NCBI RefSeq assembly: GCF_000612725.1
Contig: NZ_HG964454.1
Span: 267,951-331,950 of the forward strand
Length of the DNA stretch: 64,000 nucleotides
Source: Mycolicibacterium austroafricanum
GTDB lineage: Bacteria; Actinomycetota; Actinomycetes; Mycobacteriales; Mycobacteriaceae
Direction of reading: 5' to 3'
Numbering within the stretch: the stretch's first letter is position 1; every line of letters begins with the position of its first letter. Shown here in pieces: positions 17,617-24,939 of this stretch. Below the pieces are notes generated by a model, which did not search any database, was not told where the DNA came from, and was given only the letters and a program-made list of their open reading frames with translations. The position numbers and the translations under genes were made by a program.

Positions 17617-19095
17617 TCAGGCGAAGACGTAGTCGGTGAGCGGGAAGTTGTCGTTCTCGCGGTTGGTCTGGTTCGTCGACGCGGGGCGCACCAACGTCTC
17701 CCCGCTGGGACTGAAATAGTAGGACCGCGAGCGTGAGCAGTCGCCCTGCCGGAACACCGTCTTACCCAACAGTTTCAACATCCGCTCGCTGAACCGGTTG
17801 GTGGCGTCCTCGGTGACCTCGAACGTGGCCGCGTCGCGCCTCTTCAGCTCACCGAAGAGTCGGTCCATGTGACGCATCTGATATTCCATCGTGTTGAAGA
17901 AGGACAGCCCACTCGTGGCGTACGGGCCGGCCAGCGAGAGGAAGTTCGGGAAGGCCGGCACCGCCACGCCCTGGTAGGTCCTGAACCCGTTGTCCCGCCA
18001 CCACTTACCGAGGTTGCGGGCATCGCGGCCGATGACTTCGATCGCGGGGATGTTGGCTTCCCAGATGTCGAACCCGGTGCACAACACCAGGGTGTCGATC
18101 CTGGTCTTGGTGCCGTCGTACGCCACGATCCCGTCGGCCTCGACGCGCTCGATGCCGGACGTCTGCAGGTGCACGTGCGGGCTGGCGAACGTGCGGTAGT
18201 AGGAGTTCGAGTAGGTCGGCCGCTTGCAGCCGAAGTCATAGTCCGGAGTGAGCTTGTCGCGAAGCTGCTTGTCGCGGATCGACACGAACCGAAGCGCCTG
18301 CGACAGATAGGAAGCCCCGACGTTGAGCTGGCGGAAGTACTTGTAGTTCAGCACCGACAGAATCATCATCACTTCGAGATTCGCGTCGGTGGTGAACCGG
18401 AAAGCGCGCTGCAGCAGCGGGACGCGCGCGAACAGTCGGCGCAGCAGCACCGGGATCGGGAAGTCGAACTTGGGCACCACGTGGATCGGCGTGCGCTGGT
18501 ACACCGTCAACTCGGCGGCCGACTTGGACAGCTCGGGAATCAACTGCACCGCGGTGGCGCCGGTGCCGATCAGTGCGATGCGCTCACCGGCGGGGGAGTA
18601 GTCGTCGTCCCAATCCATGCTGTGCACGATGCGGCCGGCGAAGTCCTCGATGCCCGGGATGTCGGGCTTGCGGGGCTGTGAGAGGTAACCGGTCGCGGTG
18701 ATCAGGAACCGAGAGGTCAGGGTCTCGCCGTTGGACAGCGTCACCTGCCAGTACTTGCCGTCGTCATCCCAGCGCGCCCCGTCCACCGGGCTGTTGAACC
18801 TCATGTGCCTGCGAACGTCGTACTTGTCGGCGACGTGGTCGGCGTAGGTCTTGAGTTCGGTGCCCGGGGCATAGAGCCGCGACCAGTTCGGATTCGGCTC
18901 GAACCAGTACGAGTAGGTGGCCGACGGGATGTCGACCGCCAGGCCGGGGTAGTGGTTGACGTGCCACGTTCCACCCAGATCGTCCTCGCGGTCCACGATC
19001 AGGATGTTGTCGTAACCCATCTTCTTGAGCTGGATCGCGGCGCCCATCCCGCCGAATCCAGCACCGACGACGATGACGTCGTACTGCACATTCAT
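17617..19095 (-). CDS. Flavin-containing (Baeyer-Villiger type) monooxygenase 2
   Basis: This 492-residue paralogue of the enzyme at 11771 has GAGFGG (11-16), the BVMO fingerprint F152-G154-H158-W162 and the second Rossmann motif GTGATA (about 177-182). Large blocks are identical to the paralogue, for example 'TYSYWFEPNP' and 'KLTPDYDFGCKRPT', indicating the same catalytic class. The start could be ATG 19095 or the GTG at 19104; I prefer the ATG. A strong hairpin at 19191-19219 separates it from the PE-PPE gene upstream, so it has its own promoter. The cutinase starts 59 bp downstream on the same strand. Confidence 0.86.
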   Translation of the reverse strand: MNVQYDVIVVGAGFGGMGAAIQLKKMGYDNILIVDREDDLGGTWHVNHYPGLAVDIPSATYSYWFEPNPNWSRLYAPGTELKTYADHVADKYDVRRHMRFNSPVDGARWDDDGKYWQVTLSNGETLTSRFLITATGYLSQPRKPDIPGIEDFAGRIVHSMDWDDDYSPAGERIALIGTGATAVQLIPELSKSAAELTVYQRTPIHVVPKFDFPIPVLLRRLFARVPLLQRAFRFTTDANLEVMMILSVLNYKYFRQLNVGASYLSQALRFVSIRDKQLRDKLTPDYDFGCKRPTYSNSYYRTFASPHVHLQTSGIERVEADGIVAYDGTKTRIDTLVLCTGFDIWEANIPAIEVIGRDARNLGKWWRDNGFRTYQGVAVPAFPNFLSLAGPYATSGLSFFNTMEYQMRHMDRLFGELKRRDAATFEVTEDATNRFSERMLKLLGKTVFRQGDCSRSRSYYFSPSGETLVRPASTNQTNRENDNFPLTDYVFA

Positions 19096-19190
19096 GGCCA
19101 CCAACGCTACCTCACAGCAAATCGAGCCCCCGCGCAGAGATCTTAGGCCGCTCGCGTCGGGAGCGCTTGTCAGTCAACCCTCACACACCA

Positions 19191-19219
19191 CGGAGCCCCG
19201 GCGCGATGCCGGGGCTCCG
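19191..19219 (-). terminator. Hairpin terminator of the 19261-20502 gene
   Basis: Perfect 12-bp arms CGGAGCCCCGGC (19191-19202) and its complement (19208-19219) enclose a 5-nt loop, about 40 bp after the stop of the minus-strand PE-PPE gene. There is no T tract, as is usual for many mycobacterial hairpin terminators. Confidence 0.65.
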
Positions 19220-19260
19220 GGCGGGCGTCCGAGATGTCGGCAGCCTCGAATTCGGGGAGG

Positions 19261-20502
19261 CTACTCCGAGGAGCCGGATTCGGACGACCCAGTTCCGTCG
19301 GACGCCGCGTCTCCCGACGAGTCGGAGTCGTCGGTATCCGTGGAGTCCTCGGATTCGGCGGCGTCCTCGTCGCCCTGTCCGGCGTCGACCGAGTCGGCCT
19401 CGTCGGCGTCCTCGACGGCCTCATCGATGGCGTCGGGCTCGTCGACTTCATCAGCCTCGTCGATGACCTCAGCTTCGTCGTCGCCCGTGCTGGAGCCTGT
19501 GTCGGCGTCCTCGCCGACGGCGCCGAGATCCTCGCCGTCGTCGCCCTTTGCCTCTGTCTTGAGGTCGGCATCGTCAACCTCGACCGATTCCTCGGCGGGC
19601 GCGGTGACCTCCGCGGCGTCGTCGGTCTCTTCGACCGCCGCGGTGAGCGTACGCAGCGCGCTGGTCTCGACGATGTCGTTGCGGCTGTAACCCCGGTCAA
19701 CCATCTCCTTGAGTTCGGCCTCCATCGGCGCGAGGAACGGGAGGAGTTGAACCAGAGGGAGTTTCGCGGTGGGAATCAGGTACTTCGTCGTCGTTCCGCC
19801 CAGCTCGTTGACGTCGATTTCGGTGATGTACTCGTCCTTGAGGTCAGCGAACATCATCGGTATGTGCACGAAGATGCCGCCGGCCATCGCGTTGGCGACC
19901 GCCACGAAGTTCCACCAGCGATCCGGGAAGTCTGCCATGCCGTCGTACTCACCGGTGACCTCCTTGACGTCGTACTTCGTCTCCGGTGGCGGCTGGTAGG
20001 TGTAGTCGTAGCGGCTGTTGTAACGGGCCTTGTCGATCAGCTTCTGCCGGCTGGAGTCGGCGACCACGATGAACGTCAGCTGATCGGCCGCGGGCGCGTC
20101 GGGGTCTGCCGCGAGCAGGCGGAGCACCTCCGTGACGACCAGTGAGCCGGCCGACAGACCGACGATCTTGACCTGCTCGCCGGGGGCGAGCTTGCCGATC
20201 GCGGTGTCGATCTCGGTGTTGAGGTTGGTGATGCCGATGGCGATCGACTCACCGAGGGTGTAGGTGTCGCCGCTGTACGGCTTCGCCTCGGCGGGCCAGT
20301 AGATGCTGACACGCTCCATCCCGTGCAGCTCGTCCTTGAGGATCTGTGCCATCACCAGGTCGTGCATCGTCGGCGTTGCCAAGCCACCCACCACGAGCCC
20401 GGACGGGGTGGCCAATCCTGGCGTTGCGGTTGACAGCGCTATCGCAACTGAAGCAAAGGCGGTGCCACAGGCAACCCCGGCCTTTCGTAAGCCTTTACGC
20501 AT
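19261..20502 (-). CDS. Exported PE-PPE-domain hydrolase with acidic tail (divergent member)
   Basis: This 413-residue protein has a signal peptide (basic MRKGLRK, hydrophobic 9-29), a PE-PPE domain (about 33-275) and a long Asp/Glu-rich tail ending in Ser/Glu repeats. The predicted triad is Ser117 in GLSAG, Asp187 and His213. It is more distant from the other three hydrolases and closer in its start ('MHDLV', 'GMERVSIYWPAEAKPY') to classical PE-PPE proteins. ATG 20502 has GGGGAGA just upstream; an in-frame extension to 20577 is unlikely. It is divergent from the relative at 21400 across an 897-bp control region. Confidence 0.8.
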   Translation of the reverse strand: MRKGLRKAGVACGTAFASVAIALSTATPGLATPSGLVVGGLATPTMHDLVMAQILKDELHGMERVSIYWPAEAKPYSGDTYTLGESIAIGITNLNTEIDTAIGKLAPGEQVKIVGLSAGSLVVTEVLRLLAADPDAPAADQLTFIVVADSSRQKLIDKARYNSRYDYTYQPPPETKYDVKEVTGEYDGMADFPDRWWNFVAVANAMAGGIFVHIPMMFADLKDEYITEIDVNELGGTTTKYLIPTAKLPLVQLLPFLAPMEAELKEMVDRGYSRNDIVETSALRTLTAAVEETDDAAEVTAPAEESVEVDDADLKTEAKGDDGEDLGAVGEDADTGSSTGDDEAEVIDEADEVDEPDAIDEAVEDADEADSVDAGQGDEDAAESEDSTDTDDSDSSGDAASDGTGSSESGSSE

Positions 20503-21399
20503 GTGATCTCCCCGATTCGTGACTGTGAGGTGACTCGCCGTCACCGGCGCAACATGAGCATATTGCGCGGCAGTCAACCTTTGCGCAGCAAAAACTTAAT
20601 ATTTCTAATCGGTGGAATTTCAGCAAACGTTGTTTATATTGCTGTGATTAGTGCTTTATAGTATCTCTACATTGGTAGAGCGCCGAATGTCCCGCATCAT
20701 GGGAAATTTCCTACGGCGGCGTAGGTAAGGTCAGAAGTTGCAGTTGAACTGGGGATAAAATTAAGCACGGTGTCCAAAGTATTCGCCGACAGCCAAAATT
20801 GCACTGTTGTCATTCACGTCGACCGCTAACCGAGGGGAAGGGCGAGCAGTTGGTAGCCAGCCGCCGAGTTGCAAAAAAAAATTGTTGGTCTGTACCAACT
20901 GCTGCAGCACATGCTTTCAAGTGGTGAACAGGGTGTGAACATTGCGCGGCGGGGATGGACACCTGTCCATGACGTGATAGGGCGTGAGTGGAACGGCGCC
21001 GCGCGACACGTGTGCACGGCCTGCGCGAGGGGCAAACGGATCGAACGGCCGCGCGGCAGCACAGCAACATCTCGCGATCTTGCTCGCGAATCCGGCTCGG
21101 GTGTGGGCCGCAGAGCCCGCCGCGAGCCGGGTCGGTGGACCGCATTCGAACACCGGGGAGGTGGGGAAATCCCTAGCTCAACGGGCGTACGCCGCCGACG
21201 TCGGCGGAGCGGGCGGCCGGCCGCGTCACCCCGATGATGAGCACGTCTCGATAGCCGATACCGCCCATCACCCAGGAAACGAAAGGATTTCGGCCGGCAA
21301 GAGTTTGCTGCACAGGTCTGCCGTGGGGCCGGGAGTGCGGTATCGTCCACCCCGGTCGCCGCGATCCCAGGTGGCTTCACTCCTCGAGAAGGACGGTCT
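20503..21399. other. 897-bp divergent intergenic region, AT-rich on its left side
   Basis: No convincing gene is present. The left 400 bp are unusually AT-rich for this genome, with TATA-like hexamers (for example 20657-20662), a run of nine A at 20873-20881, and several inverted repeats. The right half returns to high GC. The region separates two divergent PE-PPE genes and probably holds both promoters and regulator sites. Confidence 0.6.
20665..20899. promoter_or_regulatory. Cluster of inverted repeats and TTGGTAG elements
   Basis: The cluster holds CTCTAC-ATTG-GTAGAG (20665-20680), CCTACG-GCGG-CGTAGG (20710-20725), a TTGGTAG at 20850-20856, and GTTGGT-CTGT-ACCAAC (20884-20899). The repeated TTGGTAG/ACCAA core also occurs at 9186-9197 before another family member. 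These could be binding sites of one regulator. Confidence 0.4.
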
Positions 21400-22632
21400 G
21401 TGATACGCGCGACGAAGGCGGCGATGACCGCGGCCACGCTGCCATTTGCGGCACTCCCTCTGATGTTCCTGGGTCCGGTGCCTCTGGCCGCGGCGACCCA
21501 GGTCATCCCCGAGGGGCCGGCGACGGTGCTGCATCACGGCCCGACACCCTGGGCGATGGACGAAAACCTCGGCGGCGCGCTCTGCGAGCAACCCAAGCTC
21601 TGCCGCGAGGTCTACTACCAGTGGATCGTTCCGCTGGGGCTGGTGGAAGTCGGCGTCGCCGAGAACGTGCGCGCGCTCAACTCCGCCATCAAGCGCGTGT
21701 CCAGCGATCCGGAGGCGCCCGAGGACACGATCGTCTACGGGTTCAGCGGTGGCGCCCGGGTGGCGTCGAAATGGCTGCAGGACCACGGAAGTGACCACGA
21801 AGAGAGCGACGCCACGCCGTCGCCGGACGACCTGTCGTTCGTTCTGATCGGCAACGGAGGTCGCAAGTACGGCGGGCTCAACGGCTGGTGGTACGGCGAT
21901 GCCCTGCTCACCCCTACCGACACCGACTACGCCGTCGTCGACATCGCCCGCGAGTACGACCCGATCGCCGACTTCCCGAAGAATCCGTTCAACCTGCTCG
22001 CCCTGGCCAACGCGATCGCGGCCTTCGACTACATCCATATGACCTACGACGAAGTCGATCTCGACGACCCCGAGAACATCGTGTGGACCGAGGGGAACAC
22101 CACCTACGTGCACGTTCCGACGGAGAACCTGCCGTTGCTCCAGGGTTTCCGGAACTTCGGCCTTGGCTGGCTGGTCGACAGCTGGGAAGAGCCGCTGCGA
22201 GAGATCATCGACCAGGCGTATGACCGCACCTGGCTCGAGGGCAAGCCGGCGCAGGGTGAGCAGGGTGACCCGACGTTGCAGGCGGTGCTCGGCGATCAGG
22301 AGGCCCCGCGCAGCGCCACCAGCTCGCTGGTCGACGCCACGGAGCCCGTCGAGGACGAAGCCGACCAGGACGAGGCCGCCCTGGATGGAGCCGCCGAGGA
22401 CGAGGCCGCCCAGGATGTAGCCGCCGAGGACGAAAGCGCGCCCGATTCTGATTCCGAAGAGTCTGATTCCGACTCTGGTTCCGACGGCTCCGACGAGACG
22501 GCCGCCGAGGAACCTGAGGAGACGTCCGGCGACGAGGACACCCCCGTCACCGGGGGGAGCGGTGACGAAGGCGACGGCGACTCCGGCTCGGACACCGCGG
22601 CGGACTCCTCCGGCGATGAGAGCTCCGCTTAG
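21400..22632 (+). CDS. Exported PE-PPE-domain hydrolase with acidic tail
   Basis: This 410-residue protein has a signal peptide (about 1-33), a PE-PPE domain (about 38-275) and an acidic tail. The hydrolase domain is highly similar to that of the 9431 protein, sharing 'PATVLHxGPTPW', 'CREVYYQ', 'GFSGGARV' and 'GNGGRKYGG'. The predicted triad is Ser116, Asp187 and His213. The second domain is missing, so this is the single-domain version of the 9431 protein. The GTG at 21400 follows GAGAAGGACG. A short-chain dehydrogenase gene starts 45 bp downstream. A role in envelope lipid ester chemistry is the best guess. Confidence 0.82.
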   Translation: MIRATKAAMTAATLPFAALPLMFLGPVPLAAATQVIPEGPATVLHHGPTPWAMDENLGGALCEQPKLCREVYYQWIVPLGLVEVGVAENVRALNSAIKRVSSDPEAPEDTIVYGFSGGARVASKWLQDHGSDHEESDATPSPDDLSFVLIGNGGRKYGGLNGWWYGDALLTPTDTDYAVVDIAREYDPIADFPKNPFNLLALANAIAAFDYIHMTYDEVDLDDPENIVWTEGNTTYVHVPTENLPLLQGFRNFGLGWLVDSWEEPLREIIDQAYDRTWLEGKPAQGEQGDPTLQAVLGDQEAPRSATSSLVDATEPVEDEADQDEAALDGAAEDEAAQDVAAEDESAPDSDSEESDSDSGSDGSDETAAEEPEETSGDEDTPVTGGSGDEGDGDSGSDTAADSSGDESSA

Positions 22633-22677
22633 AAGCGACGAATCACGTTGCGCCACTGAGGCCGCTATCCTTCCCGG

Positions 22678-23535
22678 GTGGCATCCAAAGACGTGGCTCA
22701 ACTGTCCGGGAAGGTCGTCTTCATCACCGGCGGCGCATCAGGGATCGGGGCGGCGCTCACCGCGCGACTCGGTGCCGCAGGTGCCCAGGTGTGGATTGCC
22801 GACCGTCAGTTCGGGGTCGCCGAGGAACTCGCGCAGCGACTGAGAGACACCGGTGCACGGGTTCACGCCGTGGAACTGGACGTACGCGACCCGGCGGCCT
22901 TCGCGACGGCGATCGCCGCGACGGTCCAGACCGCCGGGCGCATCGACTACCTGTTCAACAACGCGGGCATCGGCATCGGCGGCGAGGTCGACACACTGAC
23001 CCTCGACGACTGGAACGACATCATCGACGTCAACCTGCGCGGGGTGGTGCACGGCATCCAGGCCGCCTATCCGATCATGATCCGGCAGGGCAGTGGCCAC
23101 ATCGTCAACACCGCCTCGATGGCCGGGCTCGTCACCACCTCGGCGCAGGCGGGCTACTCCGCCACCAAACACGCCGTCGTCGCCCTGTCCAAGACGATGC
23201 GGGTGGAAGCCGCCACGCACGGTGTGCGGGTGTCGGTGCTGTGTCCGGGGGTGGTCCGCACACCGATCCTGTCCGGGGGCGCCTACGGGCGCAACAAGAG
23301 TGTCAGCCGCGAGGATCTGGTCAAACTGGGCGAGGCGCTGCGCCCGATGGACGCCGACGATTTCGCGGACAGAGCGCTGCGCGCGGTGCTCCGCAACGAG
23401 GCGATCATCGTCGTACCCCGATGGTGGAAGGCGCTGTGGTATCTGGAACGGCTCTCGCCCGCACTGTCGATGCGGACCGCGGCAGCAGCGCTCAAGCGCA
23501 CCCGCGAAGTGCAGTCAGCCGTACCGCCGCAATAG
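22678..23535 (+). CDS. Short-chain dehydrogenase/reductase
   Basis: This 285-residue classical SDR has TGGASGIG (17-24), NNAG (94-97), Ser147 and the Tyr160-x-x-x-Lys164 pair. The 'VWIADRQ' Asp after the second strand suggests NAD(H) binding. It starts with GTG 45 bp after the PE-PPE gene and may be co-transcribed with it. The last 21 bp overlap the 3' end of the convergent alkane hydroxylase gene. Together with AlkB it could act on alcohols from alkane oxidation; that is inferred from position. Confidence 0.8.
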   Translation: MASKDVAQLSGKVVFITGGASGIGAALTARLGAAGAQVWIADRQFGVAEELAQRLRDTGARVHAVELDVRDPAAFATAIAATVQTAGRIDYLFNNAGIGIGGEVDTLTLDDWNDIIDVNLRGVVHGIQAAYPIMIRQGSGHIVNTASMAGLVTTSAQAGYSATKHAVVALSKTMRVEAATHGVRVSVLCPGVVRTPILSGGAYGRNKSVSREDLVKLGEALRPMDADDFADRALRAVLRNEAIIVVPRWWKALWYLERLSPALSMRTAAAALKRTREVQSAVPPQ

Positions 23536-24705
23536 CCGACGTTCTTTGCGCGGACTCAGCGCCGCCAGTCGGATGTCGCCGCCGTAGTGGGCGAGGACCC
23601 GCCGGTCCATGACGCGCCGCCACAGCGGCGGGAACAGCGCCAACAGCACCATCGTCGCGTAGCCCGACGGCAGCTGGGGCGCCTCGTCCGCGTGGCACAG
23701 CGCCTGGTAGCGCCGATGCGGGTTGGCGTGGTGGTCGGAGTGGCGCTGCAGGTGGAACAGGAAGACGTTGGAGATCACCGAGTTGCTGTTCCAGCTGTGC
23801 GAGGGCCGGACCTGCTCGTAGGTGCCGTCGGCGCGGCGCTGCCGCCGCAGCCCGTAGTGCTCGAGATAGTTGATCGACTCCAACAAGCAGATCCCGACGA
23901 CCGCCTGGCCCAGCAGCCAGGGCAGCACCTCCACGCCGAACCCGGCGACCAGCACCGCGAACAGCGCCGCGGTCATGAGCCAGGAGTTCAGCACGTCGTT
24001 GCGAAGTGTCCAGGGCGACTTCCCGTGCCGGGACAGCCGTCGGCGCTCGAGCCTCCATGCCGAGCGCAGGGAGCCCAGGACGGACCGGAACTGGAACGTG
24101 TAAATGCTCTCACCCAGGCGTGAGCTGGCCGGATCCTCGGTGGTGGCGACGCGGGCGTGATGGCCGCGGTTGTGTTCGACGAAGAAGTGACCGTATCCGG
24201 TCTGCGCCAGCGCGATCTTGCTGAGCCGGCGCTCCGACCGCGCCCGCTGGTGGCCGAGCTCGTGGGCGATGTTGATCGCCACACCCCCGATACCACCGAT
24301 CGTGAGCATCAGCCCGACCTTGTCGACGTCGCTCATCGCCACTCCGCCGCCACCGCTCCACAACCAGCACGCCAGCACCAGGGACACGTACTGGGCAGGC
24401 AGGTACAGGTAGGTGGCCCAGCGATAGAACCGGTCGTTCTCCAGCCACGTGAGCGCGCTGTCGGGCGGATTGTCGGCGTCGGGACCGACCAGATAATCCA
24501 GAGTCGGGATCACGAGGAACATCAGGGCGGGGCCGGACCACCAGAACACCCCCGCACCCGTCAGGGCTGCCGCTGCCCACGACATGGGCACGAGCGTGGG
24601 GATGACCAGGCCCAGCAGCCAGCCGTAACGCTTCTGGTCACGCCAGGCCTGAGCAACTACCGGTGCCCGGCTGTGCCGCTGCGGTGAGCGCTGCTGAATC
24701 GGCAT
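23515..24705 (-). CDS. alkB: AlkB-type alkane 1-monooxygenase
   Basis: This 396-residue membrane di-iron hydroxylase has all histidine boxes of AlkB: HELGHQ (148-153), EHNRGHH (177-183), RHSDHH (321-326), plus NYLEHYG (279-285). About six hydrophobic segments fit the known topology. AlkB hydroxylates medium- or long-chain n-alkanes at the terminal carbon, using electrons from rubredoxin and rubredoxin reductase. No rubredoxin gene is adjacent, unlike many actinobacterial alkB loci, so electron transfer partners must be elsewhere. Its 3' end overlaps the SDR gene by 21 bp. Other fatty-acid or lipid substrates cannot be excluded. Confidence 0.9.
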   Translation of the reverse strand: MPIQQRSPQRHSRAPVVAQAWRDQKRYGWLLGLVIPTLVPMSWAAAALTGAGVFWWSGPALMFLVIPTLDYLVGPDADNPPDSALTWLENDRFYRWATYLYLPAQYVSLVLACWLWSGGGGVAMSDVDKVGLMLTIGGIGGVAINIAHELGHQRARSERRLSKIALAQTGYGHFFVEHNRGHHARVATTEDPASSRLGESIYTFQFRSVLGSLRSAWRLERRRLSRHGKSPWTLRNDVLNSWLMTAALFAVLVAGFGVEVLPWLLGQAVVGICLLESINYLEHYGLRRQRRADGTYEQVRPSHSWNSNSVISNVFLFHLQRHSDHHANPHRRYQALCHADEAPQLPSGYATMVLLALFPPLWRRVMDRRVLAHYGGDIRLAALSPRKERRLLRRYG

Positions 24706-24939
24706 CGTCCGAAGTGTCCCCCTCTTAGCCGAACCGTCTTCCGATCATCGCAGCATCAGGCGACGATTGGGTAACGCCGTCATACCAGTGGTGCCCGCCG
24801 CAGGCAATCTCGTCAGCGAAGTGACCCTATCCTGCGCTGACTGGCTGCCATCGGAACGTCGTTTGCTGGGCGCCTGCTCAATGCCCGTGTGCGTCCGGTT
24901 CGTGACCGACGCAGCGCGGGTGTGCAGCAAAGCGATAGA

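Noticed and set aside
20826..21506. 226-residue minus-strand frame in the divergent region
   Set aside because: Overlaps the signal peptide of the 21400 gene, is Arg/Cys-rich and crosses an A9 tract; no family recognised.
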